From Holtermannia corniformis (Eukaryota; Basidiomycota; Tremellomycetes; Holtermanniales): a stretch of 64,000 bases of DNA. The DNA lies in NCBI GenBank assembly GCA_001599935.1, contig BCIJ01000028.1:163965-227964 (forward strand), read 5' to 3'. Within the stretch, counting starts at the first letter, position 1; each line of letters begins with the position of its first letter. The notes under the pieces are model-generated. The model did no database searches, was not told the DNA's origin, and saw only the letters and a list, made by a program, of their open reading frames with translations. Shown piece by piece: positions 55,338 through 64,000 of the stretch. Made by a program: the position numbers and the translations under genes.

Positions 55338-55770
55338 GTCCGGCGCCAAGCTGCGTACCGCCGCAACAACGTCTTTCTCAGATCCCATGTAGGTCGCCCT
55401 GCACTATGTTGGGTCGTGGGCACCTGCTGATACGACGCAGGTGACGCGAATCACACGCTGGGTCTCACCGCGAGTCCCTCGCCGCACCACTCGTCGGGGA
55501 TCCTGTCACCGTCCCGATCTCGGAAACAAGCAGGCCGCTCGACTTGAAACGCTCTACCCGATCTTCGGCAGGCATGCTCAGGATGCTCAGCCAGTTTCAG
55601 CTCGCTGCATCCCGCCGTTCGCTCCATGTCGCAAATCACCTTGCGGCCGTTGATCACCGCACCCGAGCTGTGTACGTCTCTGCTCACCGTGTCAGTACAT
55701 GGGACAGCGAGCTGAGACCTTGCAGTGCAGGTCTGAGCAGGCGTACCCTTCAAATCCGCCGACGTCGCTC
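55338..55770 (+). repeat. Diverged duplicated segment, copy 2
   Basis: This is the partner of 52,480-52,910, about 2.9 kb away in direct orientation. Its candidate start (MSSGAKLRTAATTSFSDP at 55,333) meets a donor-like GTAGGT shared with copy 1, but downstream frames differ between copies. Confidence 0.65.
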
Positions 55771-55779
55771 GCAATCACC

Positions 55780-55845
55780 CGTCGCCCTCCCGTCGCCGAC
55801 CCTCCTCGCCGACCCTCCTGTCGCCGACCTTCCTGTCGCCGAGCT
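55780..55845. repeat. Short GTCGCCGACCCTCCT-type tandem repeat
   Basis: About four imperfect units of 14-15 bp stand next to the end of the duplicated segment. No coding role is evident. Confidence 0.7.
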
Positions 55846-58079
55846 CGCATATCGACTTCCCAACGCAAGTACGCCTCGATCACTAGAGCTCGAGTAGGTG
55901 GAGAGAGGCGGTGAAGCAGGAGGTTGAACAGCCTTGTGAGTGCTTTGCATTTCGCCGTCGCTGCAACACCGGTCCCGTCTCGAGCCATCGTCCTCTCGTG
56001 TCTCTGCTCTTTGTAGAGCACTCCTGACGCCCGTAGAGCATCCCTGACGCCGACCTCGAGCTCTACGACATCATACCGCACTTGCATCTCCGCGTCACTC
56101 TCCCATCGCACTCCAATCGCACCCCATCGCACCTCTCATCGCACTGTCGCCAAGCTTCCTCGCCAGGCTCTTCGCCGTCCATGGCGCTACCGCAGTGATC
56201 TCGACGCTGTCTACACGCGGCTTTCACATGAACTAGCTGCAAGCATAGCTGAGCAGTAGCATCGCTCGCAACGGTCGACGTCGCAACGTCGTCCCCACCA
56301 TCACCCTCCTTCCGCTCGAAACGATCAACTACCCTCTTATGAGCACTTGCGCGGCCTTTATCGATGAAGAGCACGAGCAGGAGATGGGCATGAACTAGTG
56401 GGGAGCTGCGGTCGGACGGATGGCGGCCAGCGACGCGAGTGATCTTGCATCTTGCCCTACCCTCCATCCGTCACCCAACCCTCTCAGCTCTACATATCGG
56501 AAGCCTAGTCTGTCCCTCTAGCGCCATGCATCATCTGCCTACCTATCTGCGTCTCTGCGTTGCACTCTTACCACATTTCCATCACTTCCCGTCCGTATCA
56601 CGCCGCTCCATTGCACCTATCGCATCTCACCGTCCCCTGTCGTCTGCTTCAATCAACGCGACATTGCCAGGGCTAGTGCGGGCATACGCTAGCTTGCTGA
56701 TGGTGTGCAGATGGCGGCAGTGGACGTTCAAGCGGGCGAGATCTGTCGTGTTGCGTCGCAAACTGTCATCGCCATGAGCGAGATGGCCATGAAAGCGTTC
56801 GAAAACGCATGCCAGGTCGGAACTGCTAGCGTAGGCTGTTGCGCCTGGTCGGTAGCTTGCGGCGGATACCGGTTTGGCCGCGCACCTTGACGATGGGGCC
56901 AAGTTCTGACGAGTTTTGAGTTTGACGATGCCACCGACATGGCCGAGATCAACCAGTCGGTCGTTTTGAGACCCCACGTAGCGCCAATCCGTATGCACAG
57001 CCCGGTGCGCGTTGATCTGAGCTTGCAGAGGATGCAAGACTCGCGTCGCAGGCTGTCGATGCGGGCAAGTTGTGACCAATCGTGAGTTCGAGGTCGCCGC
57101 CGGACGGGTTGGGACCATCTCGACAACGGCTGCGTCGATCGCGCTCGTCTCTTTTGCGGCTGGTTCGTAGGAGGGAGTGCATATGTACAGCGTTGGTATG
57201 GTGGCAATTGCAGTCGAAGCGGGCGAGACATCGCAAATCGTAGAAACGACCGCTTGTCGAATGGTGACGAGCCGTTGCGCGAGAACCACAAGCCCGAGCG
57301 AGCTGATCCTTGCGGTGGCTGGCTGTCCTAACCATTGTGGATTCCCATTCACGACGTAAAAGCACCCCAATCGGGCAGGTGGAAACACGTGGTGCCGTCC
57401 CCGACCCTCGTAACCTGCCTAGTTGAGTAATTCTGGGCCACGTGGACCCGTCGCAGATTCCATTCCCCTCGTAGCACTCCCCGCCCCTCGGAACTCAACA
57501 ACTAAGATACGTACAGAGCTGTAGGTTATATTCACGGAAAGCTACGATTCTGCTCTACAATCTGTACTATCAGAGTTCTGTCTAAAGTTGCATTTTACGG
57601 GCTATAGAGCAGATACGCGGCGAATCCAGGCCAAGTCACATGACTTCCAGCTCAGCGTCTCTGGCCGAGAGTTGGCGTCTCTGACCACGACTCGTCCGCC
57701 CCTCGGAGACCTGTACGAGCTTGTTCCCCTGATGATTCTGAGCACGATGGTACCGGTCTCCGAGCGGGGGGACGCTTGGTTGGTCCGTCATTCACCTCGG
57801 AAAGTGCACAGCGAGTTTCATGTGCAGGAATTTGATCCCGCAGCCAGCTTCGACGCGACCTCAGACTGCGCGGGTCGAGCTCATCCAGGACGCCCGCCAG
57901 GACCAGCCAGGACCCGCTCAGCACGGCCAACCGCGGAGGTGACGCAGGCAAACCAGCACGGGCAATCACGGCTCTGATCTCTGAGGGGTGTTGTTACGCT
58001 CGGGTCGCGAGCGTGTCAGTATGTATAGTCGCGGTGCGTACGGGCTTGCCCACCAACTTGGACCTCTGCGTAACTAACT

Positions 58080-61000
58080 ATGTCTGTCAGCAACACGCAA
58101 GCTACTGCTATCATCATTGATGAGGATGAATTCTACTGCGCGGGCTCCAAGGTGTACATGGAGATTGGTGCGTACGGCGACCTGACGGGACCTCGCTGAA
58201 CTCGCAGGCTTGCTTGATGTCTACACCGTGCCCCTCGAGCACCTGCCCGCCTTGGCAACCCTCGGCCTCGTCTACCAGCCAGGTCTGCACTTTCTGGTCT
58301 GCGTCGAGTGCAAGGAAGGTGTCCGCGCCATCCCTCGTAGCATCAAGGAGCACATTTCCAAGGTGCACGACGCCCGGGCCAAGGACGCGACGGCCGCGGC
58401 AGTCAACGCGGCACTCGAGGAGGTCCCGCAAGCCTTCAAGAATGGTCATCCCGTCTTGCCCATGGTCGCGGGCAAGCTCATCCAGCGTATTGATGGTCTC
58501 AAAGTCAACTGCGGGCTNGCGTGCCGTCTCTGCAGGTGAGTTGCTCGAGCGTGACTGGCGAGGCTGACAGACGCAGATACATCTGTCCCACGGAGAAGAC
58601 CATGTCCAACCACCTCCGCGACCACCATCCCTGGGCGCCGTCCACCTCGTTCCGCTACAACGCCGTCTACCAGCAAATTTTCAGTCGCGGCACGACCGTT
58701 GCCTTCGAGGTTGACGACTACCGCATCCCCGACCTCCCCGTGGACCCGAAAGCCGCCATCTGGGAAGCTGCGCTCAACGCCATCCCTGCGTACACGACGG
58801 TCGTGGAGAATGAGCGAGACTTGACGCCGTTCCTCCGTGTCTACAACTGGGTTGACCACGTCAAGGGTCACGAGCTGCGCCCGCTGCAGGCCCTGACGTT
58901 TGCTACGGTCAGGGAGCACGAGGTTCAGCTGGGCGAGCTGTCCAAGGGTGTCAGGACGGCCATCACCAAGGTGCACGCCATGTTGATCAGTGGAAACCCG
59001 CGTGTACGTACGCTGCTGGTCAACAGCGACGCAGAGGAGTGAGTACGGCTTGGTGCGGCTGGTGCGAGGCTGACAACACAGGGCTACTGGGATGCTACGG
59101 GCCAACAGCAACAAGTACATCATGGAGTGCACGCGGACCTTCCTACGCTTCATCAACATGCTTGCACGCCTCGTCAAACTCCCTATGGACTCCTCGTACA
59201 CCGCGTCTATCTCTCTGCAGCTCGCGTCTGCCCTCGAGGACTTGGTCGAGATGGCGTCAGAGCCCGACACGATGATCACCAACTTGCAAGAGTTCGTCGT
59301 TGCCCTTCTCGAGGACGTCCCATCCTCCTCGCACCGCAGCGTCTACGAGTTCCCTTTGATCCGCTTCATCTGCTTGCGTCACCTGAAGGAGAAGGGCGGC
59401 TTTGATGGCCCACACGACATCACCCGCACCCTCGCTCAGCTCCAATGGATCATTCGTGCGGTTCTCTACAGCAAGATCATGGCGGATCTCGACTCGGGGA
59501 TGCCAGAGCAGACTGCGTGAGTCTGGCCTTCAGCTCNCGAGCGTAGCTGACGTCTCAGCGTTGCGGACACGATCGCACTCATCAGTCCATCCCGTCTCAA
59601 CTGCTTTTCAGCTCTGCTCGACATGAAACGGCTTGCCAACGCCTGCGCCATGGCCACTCCCCTCCTCCCGCGCTGCAGCTGGAAAGATACGGCTGGCATC
59701 ATCCTCGCAGTCAACGGGACTACCCTCGACCTCGATCGTGTCCGTACGATGATCCCGACGCTGTGCACCAAGGCTGGCGAGATGCTGGCGTCTCTGGCAC
59801 TTGGCGAGGACCTCAACGTATCCCTCGAGCTCAAGGATCAGGTGCCAAACGAGGAGGCTGGCTACAGCTTCGTGACACAGAACGGCTTGCAAGATCATTG
59901 GCGAGCCGTCCTGCAGCGTATCATGGACTCGGACGGGTTCCACCGCGGCCTCGACAACGGCGAGATTGTCTGGCAGCGGACACGCGTCGTACGCTACCTC
60001 AACGACTGCCGCGCGTTGCTCGGCATCCTTGCCCCGCTCATCCACGTCACCTGCGGCTCTCCGTCTCGAGGCTCGGAGCTCTGCTCGGCCAAGCTCGTCA
60101 ACATCGGGTCTACGCTGCGCAACGTCTTTGCCATCTCGGGTCGCCTCACCGTCATCCTCCAGTACCACAAGAGCGCAAACCTCATTGGCAAGGACAAGCC
60201 TATCCCTCGCGAGCTGCCGTTGTGCGTCTCTGAGCTACTGCTCAAGTACCTCGTCTTCATCAGACCCGTCGAGGCGTACTTGGTTGGCAACATTGCCAAG
60301 GACGCCGCGGACGCCGAGGAGAAGGTAGCCATCACGCGCAGCTACCTTTTGGCCTCGCACGGCGTCCAGTGGAGCGGCGTCAACCTCAGCGAGGCTTTGA
60401 AGCTTGCGTTGATGGAGCACTGCGAGGCGGAGATTGGCTTGCAAGACTGGCGTCAGGCTGTCGTGCTTATCCAGCAAAAGCACAAGGTGTTGCCGAACCA
60501 ACCCATTGAGGTCGAGGACGACATCGAGGACCTCCAAGCTGGTCACACGTCGTCTACGGCGAGGGCGTACTACGGTCTCAACTCGGCCGAACTCGCGGGT
60601 CTACACGGCAACTCGCTACAGTGCTTCCAGCTTGCGAGCCGCGAATGGCACCACCTGCTCAAGTGCGGTCCTCGAGTAGACGACTCGTATAAAATCAAGA
60701 CCGAGCCAGTCAAGTCCGAGTCTGGCGTTGACTACGACCTGATTGCAAGCCTTGTTGCTGCGCGTCTCAAGCCGCAGCTCACTCCACCACCCACCGCGCC
60801 TGTCCCTTCCTTGCCGTCGTCATCTCGCATCGTCCCGCTCCCGCCTCTGCCGCCCCTGACAACCAACGTGTTCAAGGCTCTGTCCATCCTGCACAAGAGC
60901 GGCGCGTTTCGGTCTGCAGAGCAAGCGTACGCGTGCATGCTCACTCTCAAGGCCAAGACGGAAGACGACAACCTGCTCGTGACACTCCCGACTGGTGCTG

Positions 61001-61665
61001 GCAAGAGCTACGTGTGGAAGCTGGCGGCACTCTGCGAGAGGAACGAGTGCACCATTGTCGTCGTACCTCTGCGCGCGCTGCTCAACGAGTTCTTGGCCGA
61101 GCTCGAGCAACTTGGCAACCATCGAGACGTCCACGCCAAGATCGCGCACCCTTTTGAAAAGGTCGGGTACCAGCGGCACGTCAGCGGAGTTGTCTTCGTC
61201 TCTGTTGAACAAGCAGTCACGAAGCACTTCCTCGACTGGGCGGCACAGCTCGAGACGCCGCTCAAGCGTATCGTCATTGAAGAGGCGCACCTCGTCGTCT
61301 GCTCGGCAAGATACCGCGAGCACATGACAAAGCTCAAGGCGCTGCGCAAGCTGGCTCGTCCCATGATCCTCGTCACGGCGACGTGTCCGCAGCCAATGGT
61401 CACTCCGCTGCTCGACGCTCTGCAGATCAGCCGCGCTGCACACGTTGGCCTACCCATCATGAATCAGCACCACTCGTACCTCGTCCATCCTTACCTGTTC
61501 AAGTCCGTAGTGACGGCGTCACTAGCACCCAAAAGTAGTAATAGTCGCGGCGTCAGCCATGCGACGCGGTTCTGGCCATGCAAAAGTTACTGCAAGTGGA
61601 AAATAGTCACGGCGTCATGCCATGTGCTGGCTGATTGGTGGCATAGTCGCGCCGTCACAAACTAG
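58080..61665 (+). CDS. DUF3505-like zinc-finger protein fused to a truncated RecQ-like (telomere-linked type) helicase
   Basis: The first exon MSVSNTQATAIIIDEDEFYC is joined to LLDVYTVPLEHLPALATLGL. Two zinc fingers follow: LVCVECKEGVRAIPRSIKEH with SKVHD, and CRLCRYICPTEKTMSNHLRD with HHP. Both match the DUF3505 pattern seen in fungal helicase-linked proteins. A long helical region leads to a helicase N-domain: VFKALSILHKSGAFRSAEQA, motif I LVTLPTGAGKSYVWKL, motif II IVIEEAHLVV (EEAH rather than DEAH) and MILVTATCPQPM. After SYLVHPYLF at about 61,500 similarity stops in a palindromic repeat, and the frame ends at 61,665, so motifs IV-VI are lost. Ambiguous bases at 58,518 and 59,537 lie within it, and the latter falls in an intron. 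Confidence 0.75.
61505..61660. repeat. Cluster of short palindromic motifs at the helicase break point
   Basis: TAGTGACGGCGTCACTA at about 61,507 is a near-perfect 17-bp palindrome around a central G. Related words TAGTCGCGGCGTCAG, TAGTCACGGCGTCAT and TAGTCGCGCCGTCAC follow at about 61,538, 61,606 and 61,647. The helicase homology ends exactly where the cluster begins, so this may be an insertion or rearrangement scar. Confidence 0.65.
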
Positions 61666-62290
61666 CCGCGGCGGAGCTGCGTCTGGTGCGCTGCGCTGGA
61701 AATCCTGTTAAGTAAATTGACCATTCTGAACAAGCTGACGAAGAGATCTCGTTTGTAAGTGTCTTGGTTGTTGAGATCTCTGCGGTCAAAAGGAAATGAA
61801 GCTGCCGAAATTTGAAAGTGGCAGGTGCGCAGTGACGCCGCAATTACTTCTTCAGCAAGGGACAAGTCGCTCCGGAAACCTAGCTGGCTGGATAGCTGCA
61901 GTCTGTACGAACCCAGCCATATAAGTTTACGGCCTGACTTGTTACTTGCAGGTCTGCTGCGGCGGTTGCGGTGGTTGCGGCGCTGNAGTGCCACACATGT
62001 GGAAGCCACCTGGTTTGCACATGGCCAGGCTGCGGTTCGGTGCGAGCTCTGGCACCAGCTGCAGCTGGGTGCAGTTCAGCCGAGCACGCGTCACTCCTCA
62101 CTGAGCGAAGCTACCCAGGAGTTTGATGCTGGAAAATATAGCTACAAGCAATGGCTAACAGATGTACTAGGTGTCCCGTGTTCAAAAGCAGACGGGACGG
62201 TCAGGTTCAGTGCGCGGACCAGTGGTGCAGGTATGATGTTGCCCGTTGACGTTGGTAAAATAGGTGGTGCTTCCGCTTGTTTATATTTGA
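61666..62290. other. Non-coding interval with lower GC
   Basis: This stretch follows the truncated helicase gene. It has mixed composition and one ambiguous base (61,986). A Cys-rich reading (CHTCGSHLVC near 61,990-62,020) exists but has no start or support. No helicase C-terminal domain could be found here. Confidence 0.4.
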
Positions 62291-62291
62291 G

Positions 62292-62910
62292 TAGATATGA
62301 GTTCAAGCTCTCGGAAACTAGTTCAATCTCTTCGCTAGCTGCATTCTGTGCGGAGAAATAAATTTCCGAAGAAAAACCACATATCCGCTCATACAGCTGT
62401 ACGCCGCAAGTCGAAAAATCAGATCTGCCTAGGAAAACTTAGATGTGACCTATACAAACATATTCCAGACGGTTCGGGCCCCTCAATCACACTGGCAAGT
62501 GTGCATCAGACCGGCGCCAGCATGGTCGCAGTCTGGAATCTGCACCACGGGTTGTCCGTACACAGCGTTGCGCGGCCGCAGTCACGCGAAGACTGATCAC
62601 CTGATATATGTCCAAGCTACTGGAAACTGGTTCAATCCCTTCGCTAGCTGCACTCTATGCGGAGAAATAAATTTCCGAAGAAAAACAACATATCGGCTCA
62701 TAACCCTGTACGCCGCAAGTCAAAAAATCAGATCTGCCTAGGAAAACTTAGATGTGACCTATACAAACATGATCCCGACGGTTTGGACCCCTCAGTCAGA
62801 CTGGCAAGTGTGTATCAGACCGGCACCAGAATGGACGCAGTCTGGAATCTGCACCACGGGTTGTCCATACACGGTGCCGCGCGGCGGTAGTCATGCCAAG
62901 ACTGATCACG
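62292..62910. repeat. Direct tandem repeat, two copies with a 309-bp period
   Basis: Copy 1 (about 62,292-62,600) and copy 2 (about 62,601-62,910) are colinear and highly similar. Shared blocks include TTCGCTAGCTGCA, GAGAAATAAATTTCCGAAGA, CAGATCTGCCTAGGAAAACT and CAGTCTGGAATCTGCACCAC. AGACTGATCAC ends both units. The units are less GC-rich than the gene core and hold no shared long reading frame, consistent with a subtelomeric-type satellite. Confidence 0.85.
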
Positions 62911-63207
62911 TGATTTAGATAAATCTTGCAGTCACGTAGCACCTGGCTGGGCGCGGTGCGCACCTGGAGACCATTCGCAGACAAAGATGCCAGACGAAAA
63001 AGCTGGTGCACAAGCTCTGACCCACAGAATGCCTGCCCGCAGATGCGTAAACATCAGCACGCACTCTGTTGACATACGCAGTGCACGGGTAACCATGGGT
63101 ACGCACAGACAGTCGTACGTTGCTGACGTGGAAACAGGACTTGGACGCTGCGATCCTTTGTCTCCACCACCTTTCGTTCCACCACTGCTTCTCACCAACC
63201 ACCGCAG

Positions 63208-64000
63208 ATGTCTGTCTACTCCTACAGCAACTTTACTGGCTACGGGCCTACGCTTGCGTCACCTGGTCCATCAGACCGTCCATCCACCCACCAGTCCAGT
63301 CTGTTCGGGCGCGAACATACACCCTTCGGCGAAGACTATGTGCGCGCAGAGCCAGACCCAGAGCCGCGCGAACCTGTACTGGCAGAGCAGTACCATCCCG
63401 AGACGAACATCTTGGCGATATTCTGTGAGTAGTGCGCGGTCTCAGTGCGAACTGACACAAGCAGCCAATACCAAGCGTACAGAGCTGCCGCTGGTGCGGT
63501 TCAAGGCGCTGGATAAGCTGGGGCTTGCGTACCATCCTGGCATCCGCACCATCATCTGCGTGGAGTGCGGCATCGGCCTGCGCGCGATCCGCAGCTTGAT
63601 CAAAGATCACCTGGTTGATCACCACCCCCGCAGCGAATACATGCCGAACTGCAAGAGGGTCCACCGCGTTGTTACGCTTCTCAAGCTGTATGCGCGCAAG
63701 CGGTCCCACCCTGCCATTCCTGTGGGCGACGACCTGATCAAGCCACTTGACGGGCTCAAGGTCCAGTACGGGCTACTGTGCGACTGCTGCCGGTGCGTAC
63801 TAGAAATTGCAGCTACCTTGCTAACGGCTGCAGCTTTGTCTGCCGACCCGAGGACAAACCGCTCATGGTCTGGCACATCACGCAGCGTCATCCTGGCCAG
63901 CCACGGGATGGGTTCCAGTACGACATCCCGTATCAGATCATCTTCGAGACGGGCCGCAGAGTTGCGTTCGAGGTGGAAGACTTGCGGCCGACACGTCCTG
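63208..64000 (+). CDS. Second DUF3505-like zinc-finger (telomere-linked helicase type) gene, cut by window edge
   Basis: The ATG at 63,208 gives MSVYSYSNFTGYGPTLAS. A short intron (donor at 63,423) joins AIF to SNTKRTELPLVRFKALDKLG. The first zinc finger is IICVECGIGLRAIRSLIKDH with LVDHHP. A second begins LLCDCC and, after another intron, continues CRPEDKPLMVWHITQRHPGQ. Then QYDIPYQIIFETGRRVAFEV matches the YNAVYQQIFSRGTTVAFEV region of the upstream gene. The two proteins are clearly paralogous but diverged. The helicase part, if present, lies beyond the window. It is in tandem with the first gene in the same direction. Confidence 0.75.

Larger units (their letters stand above)
50937..58079. 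other. Seven-kb gene-poor region with diverged short duplications
   Basis: Between the coiled-coil gene and the first zinc-finger/helicase gene, frames are short, splice signals do not chain, and no domain is recognisable. The region instead holds duplicated segments (listed separately), GC-rich tandem repeats and, from about 57,400 to 57,620, more AT-rich sequence. It looks like decayed, repeat-accumulating, possibly subtelomeric DNA. Confidence 0.55.

Noticed and set aside
56627..57388. A 253-codon reverse frame and two forward frames in the same place
   Set aside because: Both strands are partly open and neither reads as a protein domain; I could not choose a coding strand.
62618..62645. 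GGTTCAATCCC resembling a tRNA B box in the 309-bp repeat
   Set aside because: No matching A box, acceptor stem or cloverleaf could be traced, and the other copy has changed bases in the box.
62292..62910. Direct repeats considered as a CRISPR-like array
   Set aside because: Only two long, contiguous units with no spacers, in a eukaryotic genome.

Overview
This window is nuclear DNA of a fungus, most likely a basidiomycete with a small, compact genome. The genes are eukaryotic: Y14 of the exon junction complex, cytosolic uL23, a mitochondrial uS7, a Sgs1-type RecQ helicase and Zn2Cys6 regulators. Nearly every gene is cut by very short introns (about 34-60 nt) with GTRNGT donors and a stereotyped CTGAC branch point just before the acceptor. 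The zinc-finger/helicase genes at the right end recall telomere-linked helicases of fungi such as Ustilago, but I cannot name the species (Pucciniomycotina or Ustilaginomycotina would both fit). All exon assignments come from reading frames and splice signals, not from transcripts.

The left end (1-8.8 kb) is a cluster of four paralogues of a family I do not recognise. One copy runs off the edge and has a stop codon in its first exon, and two further fragments are relics. They share a Y/F-x-GDP-x-x-VHEGC motif, a central segment that resembles a PD-(D/E)XK nuclease-like core, and a variable charged tail.

The middle (9.2-50.9 kb) is a dense housekeeping core. In order: mitochondrial uS7, Y14, a COQ11-like NAD(P)-binding protein, inositol polyphosphate multikinase, class II cAMP phosphodiesterase, Sgs1/BLM helicase, a PITH-domain protein, an RTA1-like membrane protein, a Zn2Cys6 factor, the Ddi1 protease, two poorly characterised proteins, a GEP4-like PGP phosphatase, a GH28 polygalacturonase, an NDUFAF7-like methyltransferase, a class I methyltransferase, a TMEM184/OST-alpha protein, a stand-alone LigD 3'-phosphoesterase domain, TANGO2, a HIT hydrolase, ribosomal uL23, a hypothetical protein, and a coiled-coil protein. 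Between 44.0 and 49.5 kb an MFS permease, a muconate-cycloisomerase-like enzyme and a Zn2Cys6 regulator form a probable catabolic cluster. Several convergent pairs end within 5 bp of each other, and one pair shares overlapping stop codons.

The right end (50.9-64 kb) is different. About 7 kb hold almost no credible gene but many diverged short duplications. Then come two tandem, same-direction genes with DUF3505-like zinc fingers. The first continues into a RecQ-like helicase domain that breaks off, after the motif III region, at a cluster of short palindromes; the second is cut by the window edge. Between them lie a 309-bp tandem repeat and sequence of lower GC. This looks subtelomere-like, but no telomere repeat array is present.
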